From Todiramphus chloris collaris (taxonomy: Eukaryota; Chordata; Aves; Coraciiformes; Alcedinidae), in the NCBI GenBank assembly GCA_025345505.1, contig JANVCC010000021.1, positions 1,349,999 through 1,413,998 of the forward strand: DNA of 64,000 nt. The letters run 5' to 3'. The notes under the pieces were generated by a model, which saw nothing but the letters and a program-made list of their open reading frames with translations, was not told where the DNA came from and searched no databases. Below are positions 37,248 through 49,141 of the stretch, piece by piece; the stretch's first letter is position 1; every line of letters begins with the position of its first letter. The translations under genes and the position numbers were made by a program.

Positions 37248-37327
37248 ATGTGGGGCTTTGGGGGAGGCAGGATCTTCGGGATCTTCTCCGCTCCCGTCCT
37301 GGTGGCCGTGGTCTGCTGCGCCCAGAG
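37248..37327 (+). CDS. GABRB3: GABRB3 exon 1 (signal peptide)
   Basis: First coding exon of the GABA-A receptor beta-3 subunit, a ligand-gated chloride channel subunit of the Cys-loop family. It acts in pentamers with alpha and gamma or delta subunits in neuronal membranes. Its 80 bases encode [20 protein letters not shown] followed by VVCCAQ and the first two bases of Ser27. This is a typical signal peptide with a hydrophobic core at residues 9-24 and cleavage likely near Gln26. Compared with human residues recalled from memory, positions 4, 5 and 9 differ. The start has G at -3 (GGGATGT) and no in-frame ATG upstream in the 5' UTR. The donor is CAGAG|GTAGGA, leaving phase 2. The alternative first exon known in mammals (MCSGLLEL...) was not seen nearby. 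Confidence 0.97.
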
Positions 37328-37816
<489 letters not shown>

Positions 37817-39149
37817 TAGGGGCGAGGGGGGTGGCCGGCCGGCTACCCCCCGGCGGGTCCTGGCCGCCCTTTCCCCGTCTCTCGCTTCGCACGAAGTCGG
37901 TGCATCCTCGGCTGGCGGCTGTCGAGATGCGCGGAGCGCCGAGCGCTGCCTTCTCCGCCTGAAAACTTTTTATTTCCCCGAGGGACGCGCTTTCCCCCTT
38001 CCCCCCCTTGTCCCTTCTCGCTGCCGGCAGCAGCCTTCCCGGGGAGGGGTTGGTGTGCATCCCGGCCGAGCTCGGGGGTAGCCCCGCTCCTCCTCCCGTT
38101 CCCCACCGGAGCTCGCTGGAGCTCCGCCGGGTCACCGGCACCCGCCGCGGCTTCGCAGCCGGCAGGATGCGGGGTGGGATGGAGGTGGTCGGTGGGGTTC
38201 TCGGGGCTGGTTGCGGGTGGCAGAGGGCCGCGGCTGGTGGCAGGCATCCTCCCGCTTTTAGAGCGGTTCAGGGTTAAAAAAAAAACCCAAAAACCCCAAA
38301 AACCAAACAGAAAACAACCCACCTTGTCGGTGGATAAATTCTGACCTGTGCGAGTGTGCTAATTATTGTCGAGCATCTCGAGTAGGCGTGATTGATTGCG
38401 TGTGGACTTTGGAGGAATTGTAATTTTTTTGCTTCGCAAAGTGATACTGTTTTCAGGGGCTGGCAGGTTCGCTGAGGAGAGGGGAGCTGTGTTTCAGTGT
38501 GTTTCTGCCGTTCGGTCCCATGGTTTGTGTAGTTTGGTGGTTTGAGGTTAGAAGCTAAAATTGCTGTTTCTTGTCCTAATCCTAAATCTGAGGTGGGTAT
38601 TTCACGTTCCTGAGCAAATTACTCCCTCCCTCCGTATCTCAGATTCTTCCTTCTATTCTCCCTTTTGCAAGCCTGAGGTAAAAAAGACCAGCCTAGACTG
38701 CAGTGCTGTAGTTGCTGTAGTTACATTTGTGGTATTAAAAATAATCTGCACGTTTGCAAGCTGAGCTCTCTTTTAGTAAATATGACACGAAGGCTGCACT
38801 ACCTCCCCTTCAATGCACTGTTGCAGTGTTACAAGCTGGCATAGGTTGACTTTCTACATGATCTGTGTATTTACATTAATCCTGCCCCTTCTTTCACCTG
38901 CTCTATGTGAATTTCTGAGATAGAAACTTACACTCTACTTGAGATTTAAAAAAGAAAATATGGTTTTAACATGGTTACCTGTTTTGCAGTTAAAAGTGCC
39001 ACAAACATCTGCCTTTCTACTCATTCAGGAGGCACAAATGAGGTAGCTCTTTCTTTTAAGAGTTTATTTTAGGCTTCCTGCAAATTCAGGCAGCTGCAGA
39101 GGCATCTTGCATATTCCACAGCCTTTTCTGTACCTGTAGGATTGCTTCT

Positions 39150-39171
39150 CCCCCCCCCCCCCCCCCCCCCC
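39150..39171. repeat. C22 homopolymer next to assembly gap
   Basis: A run of 22 C, then A-rich sequence, then the Ns. A likely cause of the assembly break. Confidence 0.9.
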
Positions 39172-39202
39172 ACAAAACAACCCAAAAAAAAATAGCACCA
39201 CA

Positions 39203-39302
39203 NNNNNNNNNNNNNNNNNNNNNNNNNNNNNNNNNNNNNNNNNNNNNNNNNNNNNNNNNNNNNNNNNNNNNNNNNNNNNNNNNNNNNNNNNNNNNNNNNN
39301 NN
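39203..39302. other. Assembly gap, 100 N
   Basis: Exactly 100 N, the conventional placeholder for a gap of unknown size. The flanks are A-rich on both sides (AAAAAAAAATAGCACCACA and then A11TAAAATAAAATAG). Confidence 0.99.
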
Positions 39303-42300
39303 AAAAAAAAAAATAAAATAAAATAGGGAAGCTGAATTGTTGAAGAATAATTGAAAACTCTGACTTCACTATCCCTGCTGCCACCTTCCCCACCTTTGGC
39401 TATGCTCCAGACTTAGGGAAGCAGTCCATTACACATTAAATTAATATCTAACACTTTGTGTATGTGAGGTGCCACATAGGCTATAAATACCAGAGAAAGG
39501 CAGACTGAGATTGGAGAGAATATGAGGGGTTGTATGCATCTTTTTGGGTTTTTGTTTGGTTTCTTTTCCCCCTTCAGCTGCAGGAAAGCCTTTTCGGTTT
39601 AAATAACAACTTGTCCAACCCACTATAGCAGGGGTATAAGGAAAAGTAAGTAATTACACTGCTTGTTATGCTGCTAGACTAGGTAATTAGATCTTGAATG
39701 ATACAGGAGCTTCTCAAGAGGATGGGTACCATTCCTTTCTCCCAGCCAGTGAGCCAACGTACCAATTACTTAAGTTTCTGGCTGCCCCAGGAGCCAGTGC
39801 CTGCTGTTTTACATTAGTTGCCAGAACTGTAAAGAACTGAAGATGTTTTTTCCATGCCCTCTCATGAGGCAATGCAAAATCTGGAAAATATCAATACCAG
39901 GTCTTGAAACAGAAACAAATACACGTTCTCTAAAGGGAGTTGCTAAAGTACTGTTGTTATAAAAGCTTTATTCCTTTACTTCAGGAAAAAAATGAGCAGA
40001 AAGGGCTTCTGATTGGTGAACACCTTATTATAACCGGAGTTTCATCTGAGGTTGTCTCCTCTCCCTGTGAGAGAAGTCATCTTTGACTAAGCTCAGCTAT
40101 ATTTGAGTACTGCCTGAGTTGATTGCTTCCACTTAGTTTAGGTAACTTTACGCTGATCCGCAAAGATTCTTGAGTAAATATCAATAAATGGTGAATAGGG
40201 ATGAAGAGGAAGGAGCTTTTCAAGATTGCTGAAGTATACATTCTAATATAGCACTTTGGAGGAGAGGAAAAAAAACCCAGTTACAGATAGTTTGAAGACC
40301 TGAGGTATAGCTGTTGAACTTCCTGCTGGTTACCAACCAAACTTCTAATCTTTGACATCGTTCATTTAGTTGCAAGCAGATATTGCGAGCGTTGGCCTTT
40401 AGCCTCATCAACTATGGAAATATCTTTCAAGAATTTTGCTCTGTGAACTCTGTTAGCATGGACATTAATTCCTTTGATTAAAATCTAGACTTTGGTGTAA
40501 CCTTTTACAAATTAGCTTGTTAAAATTCATCTCTATATTAAAAATAAAGTAACTAGACAATTAACATTCTTCAATGTTATGAATATAAATAAAAAGCGAT
40601 TACAGCAAGTTTTATTGTACTGCCTTCTGGGCAGTTTGTCATGTAGCTTTCAGTGGTATGATGACAATTCCTTGTAAAAAGAGTTATAGCTTGTGTCAGA
40701 CTCTTTTCTTTTCTTAACTGAACTGTAGGATTCTATGAATCTTCAGTTACTAGTTATTCATTTGGCTTTCCATCATTTTAAAAATGTATTTGTGTATTTT
40801 TTTGATGCTTCTGCGGAAAATTATTACAAATCCTTCGTCCTCTGTACATCCAGGCTACCTGTAGCTGCTTTTTAGAGTACACTTATTGAATAGTAATGTG
40901 AATCTTCCTCAGATTGCATGGAACAGTTAATATTTTTCTTTACTTTCAATGCTGAGCTGCATCAGGAGGACTGATGCAAGTATCAGGACTGCACAGCATC
41001 AGATTATCTTACTGGAAAGTTTTTAAGTAAGCAGTCGCTATTGAAAATATTGAGTAGCATTATTGAAATTGTTGCTCTGCTATCTTTATTTACATCATGC
41101 TCAAAATACTAAACGTTTATGAAGTAAAAACAATACGCTTTGATATTTGTACTTTGAGTTATGTATATGGTAGCAAGAAAAAATTAAGTTGCATGTAAGA
41201 AGGGCATTGTCCAAGGAAGATCTACAGTCTGTTAATGGCCTGCACATATGTATATGCATATATATCTACATATATAACTCCATATGTGCCTTATTTCCCT
41301 GCTGTACCTGTGCATGCTTTCCCATTATTGTTTGCCTATTTCACAAATTACACTTGTAATTTGGTACTTAACCATTCCTCTGTTTTTCCTCATGCCTCCA
41401 ATAATTGCATTTAAAGCTGCTGTAAATTGTACACTAATGTGCATCTCCAGACAAACTACTAATCAATAATAACAGGCGTAATACTGAGAAAATACTGTAA
41501 ATCATCCAACAAATAAATAGTATGGAAGATTACTGTTGTCAGGTTTCAATAGTTCAGCTTTATAATTTATCATTTTACATGGTTTAGGTTGACTGTGTTC
41601 CGAACTTTCTGTGCTTTAGAGGTATGTTTTGCTTAGATGATGTGAATTAAAAAAGGAATAGTTCTTGTCCTTTCTACTAGTCTGTCAGCCTATTTCCGAT
41701 CAGACAGTAGCCACAATTTGTGATTTTTAATTTTTTAAATTTATTTTTAATAATCTGTTTTGTGTTCAACATTTGATCAGTGAATCAAATGCGCTGGTTC
41801 CTGGCATGCAGTTTTCAAGCACCAAAATACTCACGTAGCTTTTTATACTTAGGAAGTTAAATAATCAATACATTGAGCCTCCAAATAACCTCCTCTTTAA
41901 ACTCATCATTATATCTGGAAGACTGAGGTGCTGTGCTTTCATTTTACCATCATTTTAGGATGTGTTTTGTAGCTTATGGGAGGCAAAGCTATAGAACGGA
42001 TAGAGAAAACAAGGGTATCGGCATTAAAATTAATTTTTCTCCTTAGACATAATGTTTTGCAGGGAATAACACAATCTCCTATAAGAAAGAAAACTCATTC
42101 TTCTGCCCTCTGAAGTGCTGTCCGCGTTCTCTTTGTATGTAGACTTCAGAGCTGTTCGTCCGGGGTTTTACAAAGGCTCTAATTTCGATAGAATTAAACC
42201 AGCCAAACCCAGGAAGCATCATTGGCTATATAGTCATCCTGCTGTTTTGAGAATACTGTACTCAGAAAATTAGTTTGACATAAAGTCAGGCCATAAAACT

Positions 42301-42775
42301 TACAAGTTTTTTTTTATATCTGAAAAAGATGTAATCTGTTCTAGGCTAACACTGTAATTTTTTTTATTTTTACACAAGTTCCATTATAAAAAGTGCAAGT
42401 GTGCATGAGGACTTCATTTGGTGCCTGCTGATTTTCAAAGCAATTTTGACATTGTTCTGAGAAACTGTGCTTTACTTTCTGCTCTGAGGTCAATTACAGT
42501 TCTTACTCACAGAGGGCATACATAATTAATTATTTTTAGGTGAATGCAAAGTAATTATTTAGGTACTGAAGGTACAGAACCTTCATACTTCCATTAATGA
42601 GATTTGTCACATTTTACTCCTCTTGCTCTAGATGTCTAAAAAACGGAGAGGGGTTCAGTCTATATAAGTGGAGATGTATCCAATTTGATGTCTTAAGTGA
42701 GAGCTGAATTGCAGCGCTCTACAACTGCAGTTAATGGAGATCTCTATCGGAAAGTGGCTGCTTAGGCAAAGGCGT

Positions 42776-42892
42776 CTACTGTAATTTTGGTTTCATGGTA
42801 TCATACTTGCCCTCCAGTTCCCAGTCCAGGTTGGTGCGGATCTCTTGCGAGTCCTCTGCCTTGGCTGTGCGCTCCGTGCACGAGTTAGACAT
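42776..42892 (-). other. Unidentified 38-codon ORF in a GC-rich patch
   Basis: About 100 bases with several CpGs stand out in an AT-rich intron. Read on the minus strand, an ATG at 42892 opens 38 codons: MSNSCTERTAKAEDSQEIRT followed by NLDWELEGKYDTMKPKLQ and a stop. The composition (acidic, basic and polar residues, few repeats) looks more like real protein than the other chance frames do. A GTATGA donor falls at the GGCAA|GTATGA position inside it. I cannot name a homologue. Possibilities are the 5' end of a retrocopy, an exon of an antisense transcript, or chance. Confidence 0.3.
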
Positions 42893-44946
42893 GACACCAG
42901 CTCCCGAGGTTTGAACGACCAAGTCTTATTCTTGTCTATACAAGAGATGGAGTCCAGAGAGCTGTTTATCTTAAAACAAAGAAGACACTTACTTTTACAG
43001 AATGACACCAGACACCCTTGCTTAAGTGAATTGTTCCCTAGGTGTCCAGCCAAAGCTCATCCTCCAGAGTCCCCCTGGAATCAGGAGGAGGAGATGGACT
43101 CTGATTTAATTTGTAAGAGGTATCTTAGACATCTGTGTAGTTTTTGTTTGCTTGTTTGTTTATTTTTCTAAGATGGAAAGATTCGTCTTTTTGGGAGGTG
43201 TCCATCTTTCCTGAATGGCCATGGAGGCACTCAAGGCAACTTGATTAGTCTTCAAGTGACTGCACCTAGGAGCAGTGAAATGTAACCTGTGTTTCTTGTC
43301 ATAAATGCAGCTTGTATTTCATGCCATAACCAGCTGCTTTCTGAATACTTTGCAAACAGAATCTCGAAGTTACCTCATGCAGGAAATCATAATTGAGTTG
43401 TGACATTTTGCTTTGAAGATTCAGATGGAGAAATTAAATGAGTTGTACCAATAGAGTGATTACATAATCATTTTTATTGAAAACACAAGTGTTCTAGCTA
43501 AAAGATTCGTCTGTGCACTGCTTGATCACAAATCACAAGAGTATAAGAATATCTAACTTAATACACTCATTTTTGCTTTTATGCATTTTGTAATTTAATG
43601 TATGTAGGGAGACTAGTAGATCATACTAAATAGATATGGCAGATAGACCATGTACATAATTTTGTATATATATTATGTATGTGTTTGATAGATAACACAG
43701 GGGGGAAAAAAAAAAAGAAAAATAAAGGAATACTGCCCAAACAGGGAAATATCTCCTGAGGCCAGCACAGCCCTGCAAAGAGTGCAGTCACTATGCTGGT
43801 AAGGAGCCAGCAGCCATCCACTAGAAGACAGCAGCAATGAGTACCACTTCTGGAGGACATCTTAGCAGGTTGCCTGCTCTCTCGTCACCAGCTGGCAGGA
43901 GCAGCATCTTTCCTTCTAAATCTTCTGTCTTGGCCCCATCCTTTTTTCTTCCTCAGGACAGTACCTGTAAACTCGCCCAGCCTGCCTCACTCTGTCTCTC
44001 CACTCCTGCCATGTTTCTTAGTTCCTATTGACAGAGAGAGAAGTGCTTGTAGCAGTGTGATAAGGAGAATGACTCCTGTTTGGCCAAGGGAATTGGTGAC
44101 AGACCTCTGCTTATCTGCAGCTGCTGTGGAGGGGAAGAAATACCTGCCAATGCAGAGACAAGGAGGTAGTTTCTGGGAGGTGGCAGTAGGCTTTTTAAAA
44201 GGCAGTTCCAGCTGTCAACCTCAAATCATGCTGACTTGGATGATGAAATAGATGCAATCTGTGATGACATCAATCTGGAGTAATTGTAAAGATTTCAGGG
44301 GGGGCGAAAAAATGGGGATTTTGAAATGATGCTTACAAAGCACCAGAATGTCCCTGAATAAAGAAGGGGCAAACACAAAGTGTTACATTTTGTAAGAAAT
44401 GAAGAATCCAGTATTTAAAATGTGAAGAATTGGCAAAGCAGCACCACAGAAAAATAGAACATGGTGGTTTTACTGGACCAGAGTCTAAAGCAAGTGAAGA
44501 AGTTAATTCAAGTCACAAGGGCAATACAAATGAAAAAAGATGCATCTTACTCTTGACTACATAAATAAGAGCATCATTCACAAGACACAGAGGTTTCTGT
44601 GTCTGCCATTAGTGAAGCCTGAGCAAGAATGATGTGCCCAGTGATTTTTGCCTTGGCTTTCAGGGAGATGGAAATGAACAGGAGGTGGAAGGAAGGGAAA
44701 CGAATGTTTCTAATGAAAATAATTAGAAAACAGGGCGTATGTGTTGGTGTTGAAATAAATGGGTTTGTTTAGCACTGAAAAATAGGATGGAGAAGAGGAC
44801 ATAAATTTCCCACTATGTAGGAAGCTGGTGGGGAGAGGAGGATGATCAGCTGCTCTTTATAACAAATTGAAGTAAGACCTGAAAAAAAATGAATTGATTG
44901 ATTTCAGATTAGCTAACTACATTAGTTGTAACACCTCCTTTGCTGC

Positions 44947-45069
44947 AAGTTTTCAAGAAGAGATTAGGAAAATACCTCTTTTTACCGTGTTGCCCTTGCT
45001 TCTGGAAAGACTGGACTAGCTCGTGCTTTGAGGTCATTTCCAGAACTGTATTTTTGTGAATCTGTGCTC
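44947..45069 (+). mobile_element. Probable old CR1 3' fragment
   Basis: CAAGTTTTCAAGAAGAGATT, then GACTGGACTAGCTCGTGCTT, TGAGGTCATTTCCAGAACTG and a tail-like TTTGTGAATCTGTG follow the CR1 3' end (GGACTAGATGACCTC..GAGGTC..TTCCAG) with heavy decay. Confidence 0.5.
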
Positions 45070-45739
45070 TGATTTAATTATTATTCCTGTCAGTGCTCCC
45101 CAGAGTTGTGTACACAAGTGGGTCTTGGTGTGGTTTCAGATACCTCTGCTGGCCTCATGCTGATGCTGCAGAAAACCAGGAGTTTCTCATAGGTGATTTG
45201 TGATATATACCAGCATCATAAGGATACGCCATGTCATCTAACCTGTCATAGTTACCAACGTTGTGTAGGTATCTTCATAGTGATCTCAGTATCTTTGTCC
45301 TGATTGCACCAGGTGTTGCCTGTATGTGCTTTCAAATATACTGGTCATAAAGAAATAAAAGAGTTGTAAACTACAAGGTCAGGACTTCTGTGCATGTAAC
45401 TGTAAGTAAATCTTTGTTTCTGTCGGCATCCTTTCATCATACCTAAGTAATGAAGAAAGACACTAATTTAAATTATACAAGAGTAGAAAATTCACAGAAA
45501 CCTTATGGATTTATACCTACTGTATGCCTAGCAATTTTTCCCATTCCTTTCAAGACAGAGGAAAAGAGAGAAAGGAAAGAGTGATATTTATATGAAGATT
45601 TTTATTCATGCACTGGGTACTTAGATAATTTAATGTCTATAGTCATACAGAAAGCTTATCAATTTGATAAGGGCACAGCAGACAATACCATGCTTGGCAG
45701 AAGACAGTGTGCCAACACAGAAACACTCATGACAAATTT

Positions 45740-45812
45740 GACTAAAGGTCCACCCAGCCAAGTGTCCTGACTGATACTGGTCAGTAGTGGATGCTTAGGC
45801 AAGAATAAAATA
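45740..45812 (-). mobile_element. Ancient CR1-like repeat fragment
   Basis: ACTAAAGGTCCACCCAGCCA, AGTGTCCTGACTGATACTGG and GTAGTGGATGCTTAGGCAAG follow the amniote repeat block AAAGGTCCATCTAGCCCAGT..CCTGTCT..ACAGTGGCCAGTACCAGATGCTT. Confidence 0.6.
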
Positions 45813-47235
45813 CACATGTATTAATATTTCTCTAGTGGTCTTTTGCAACATCTCTTGTTTTGTGACTTGAGACTTCCTGAGTCTCAAGACTCCTGGAGTG
45901 TTTTTTTTGTTTAGGTGTCATCAGAGCATTGAGACCATTTAGTTACGATACCCTTTCCCCCACGGTTTTTGTTTTAATAAGGATTTGATTATATAAAGAA
46001 TTTATAAACTCAGGTAGTATCAAGTGCAATCCACCAATACTGAAGGATAATAAAAACTTTCGGTGGAAGAAGTTGAGTAATATTTAGCTACCATTAGGGG
46101 TTTTAGCTTATCCAGAAGAAACATTCTTTTTTTCTCACTTATGAGACAAGAGTCATCAAAAATAACTGTGAGAAGAATCATTTGACAAGGAGGGCTCATT
46201 TAATATTTGTAATTGAACTTCACAGTTCCTTATAGCTACAGATACGGCAAGGAAAAAATCCCCAAGTCTAGGCATGTCTAATTCATTGATCACTATTACA
46301 GATTTTAACCACTAATTTTGGCAAAATAATTTGTGCTCTCCGGAGTTAGGAACCGGTTGCAGGTTGCTGTGATAATGTAACCTGCACCACGACTGTAATA
46401 TTGCGTGCGGCAGAGAGGGAAGGTAAAACAGCTGTGCTGGGAGGTCTGCAGTTACACTGGGTAATTGGCAGTTCAATAGCAGTTAATGACTTTTTTTTCT
46501 TTATACTGATATGAATGTTGAATTTTCATTAGTTCACGGGGATATCTCCGTGGCACAATGCAGCAGTCTGCAGAGATGCCAGAGGTACCTGTGGCGCAGC
46601 TAGTACCGTTTCTGGAAGCTGTGAACTTACGTCAGTACAGAGCTCTGCACGGGATAGTTGTGTCAGTGGGAGTTAGGTCCTTGAATACTTGTTTCACAAG
46701 CTTTAAGTAGGTTATTCAGTGTATAACCAGCATCGATCCAGAGCTGATCATCAGAGCTCCATTTAATAGAGAAGCACTTCCATAAGACAATATTTTTTGT
46801 TCTAAGACATGTATTTAAAGACAGGAAGGATGACTGGCCCTCCAGAAGTGCCTACCTAGAAGTGCTAAGAGCATAACAGGATGGAGAAGACAAAGAGAGG
46901 AGCTGACTGTCCTGTTATAGATGCTCAATTTTTAGTTAATGTTGGGATGAAGGCCAGCTATTGTTCCTCCTCAACCTGCCTTTTCGAAGGTAAGTAGAAG
47001 ACAGTGCTGATATTTAGCTGATCTTTAGCATCACAAATTAATACTACCCAGCTTGTAAAATTCTCTATGCAGTTTGAGCTATGGAGGGTTTTTCAGGTAC
47101 ACGTTGTGTGAGTCTTGAATCAGAAAACATGTAGCCCAGAAAAGATAACCTTTAAAAGCAAGCTCAAATCCACGTCATTAAAAAAAAAATAGCTCTTCCA
47201 TTGCTCTTGTAATTGAGATGTAAGATAACCACACT

Positions 47236-47544
47236 GTTGGAGAGGGACTTTTTGTAAGGCCATGTGGTGATAGGACACGGGGCAGTGGTTTAAAACTAGA
47301 GCAGGGTAGATTTAGATTGGACATTAGGAAGAAGTTCTTTACTCTGAGGGTGGTGAGACACTGGAATGGGTTGCCCAGAGAAGCTGTGGATGTTCCATCA
47401 CTGGACATGTTCAAATCCAGGTTGGATGGCACCTTGAGCAAGCTGGTCTAGTGAGAGGTGTCCCTGCCCATGGTATGGTAGTTGGGACTAGATGATCTTT
47501 AAGGACCCTTCCAACTCAAGCCATTCAATGATTCTGTGATTCTG
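47236..47544 (+). mobile_element. CR1 LINE, 3' fragment
   Basis: GTTGGAGAGGGACTTTTTGT, GTGGTGATAGGACACGGGGC, TAGATTGGACATTAGGAAGA, TGAGGGTGGTGAGACACTGG and GGACTAGATGATCTTTAAGG, ending CCATTCAATGATTCTGTG. Little decayed. Confidence 0.93.
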
Positions 47545-48741
47545 CTACCATACTCTGCTGGTCTGTTAGCCCTAAAGTTACTTGAAAGTAAGAGCTTCGT
47601 TCCTTCTAGTCACACATGGCTGTTTACTGTTCACATGAGGGGTATTTTAACATCTCCAGGTGAGCTCATTGCATAGTTATAATGTCAAATGTTGAGCTGT
47701 AAGCTAAGCCACACACCACATAAGCTCAGTTGGGCAGGGCCCCCCACTCTTTGCGACTGGTCTGGTGCAGAATCAGAGAGCTGAGGGCTTTCCCTTCCAG
47801 GAGATGAGCTTGGCTACACAGGTAAGCTGAGTTCCCCTCATATGTTTATTAGGGAAATAAGTCTGGAAGAGTAAGAAACTGAATCTGGCACACTTGGAAT
47901 GCTAAAATGTAAACGAGTGGAAATTGTTTTTCTGCTTAATCAGAAGTTATTTTGTAAGCAGATAGGTTTTTTTTTTTTTGCTTGGTGGTTTCTGATGCCA
48001 CTGTGCCTTTTAAAATGCGCTGAAATTTTGAAGTTGAAAATAACAGACCATACAAAAATGTATTTAAATTCTTCATTTTGGAGTACACCAACTAAAGATA
48101 GGAGTACTCTGTCATGAAGTAAGTCATGTTAAAGATACAGAAGATGAACTTGCGCTTTTTTTGTAACACAACACAATGATATGTCTGTGGTTTTTTTTGC
48201 ACCAGCAGTGATTTGCTTTAGCTTCTGACTCCCTGGGCTGTTCAGATAATGACACGTGACCTTTCTAAGCATTTTCCAGTCATGTAAAATAGGCTTTCTA
48301 TTTGGATAGCAAAAATGTCTCCTAAACCAGCTGGAATTTTGCATAGCAGAAGGTTAGCAGAACTTGGACAATAAATATGACCCTTGATTTTTTTTTTAAT
48401 ATTTTTTTTTTCAAAAGGACCCTATAAGCTATGAATATTACAGATTTTAGAGATACGATGCTCCTGATAATCTAAAGAATGCCAAGACTTCTTGCCTTGA
48501 GCAGGCTTCCTGAGTATGGACATGCACTCATCAAATGTCAATCGGGAGCATGGTTTGACCCAGTGATGCTTGGGTACTTGCTGGAGGTTAGCACATGCTG
48601 GGTTCATTCCCAGTAGGCAGTTTGGATGCAGGTATTTGTGCTGTGAAATAAGTAAGTTCATACAGATAAGAGGGAAGTTGAGGTGGCATCTGAGACAGCT
48701 ACACTGGGCAGTTAACACAAACATAAATCCAGATCATAACA

Positions 48742-49141
48742 TCATAGAATGTTAGGGGTGGGAAGGGACCTCTGGAGATCATTGAGTCCAACCCCCCTGC
48801 CAGAGCAGGGTCACCCAGGGCAGCCCACACAGGAACAGAGCCAGGTGGGTCTTGAAAATCTCCAGAGAAGGAGACTCCACCACCTCTCTGGGCAGCCTGG
48901 GCCAGGCTCCGTCACCCTCACAGCAAAGAAGTTTTTCTTTATGTTGAGTTGGGTTTCATCTTGCTACCATTACCTCTCATCCTATCCCAGGGCACCACTG
49001 GAAAGAGCCTGGCCCCTTCTCCTTGCCCCCCACCCTGCAGAGATTTGGAACCATTCCTAAGATCCCCTCTCAGGCTTCTCTTCTCCAGGCTGAACAGCCC
49101 CAGGGCTCTCAGCCTTTCCTCCCCAGAGAGATGTTCCAGAA
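48742..49141 (-). mobile_element. CR1 LINE, 3' fragment
   Basis: ATAGAATGTTAGGGGTGGGA, GGACCTCTGGAGATCATTGA, GAGACTCCACCACCTCTCTG, TTACCTCTCATCCTATCCCA, CTTCTCTTCTCCAGGCTGAA and CTCAGCCTTTCCTCCCCAGA. Same subfamily as the nested copy at 26363-26786, in opposite orientation. Confidence 0.93.

Noticed and set aside
42600-42670. CTCTTGCTCTAG followed by ATGTCTAAAAAACGG as a coding exon start
   Set aside because: The frame closes after 11 codons and there is no good donor. The nearby TATATAA is likely fortuitous in AT-rich DNA.
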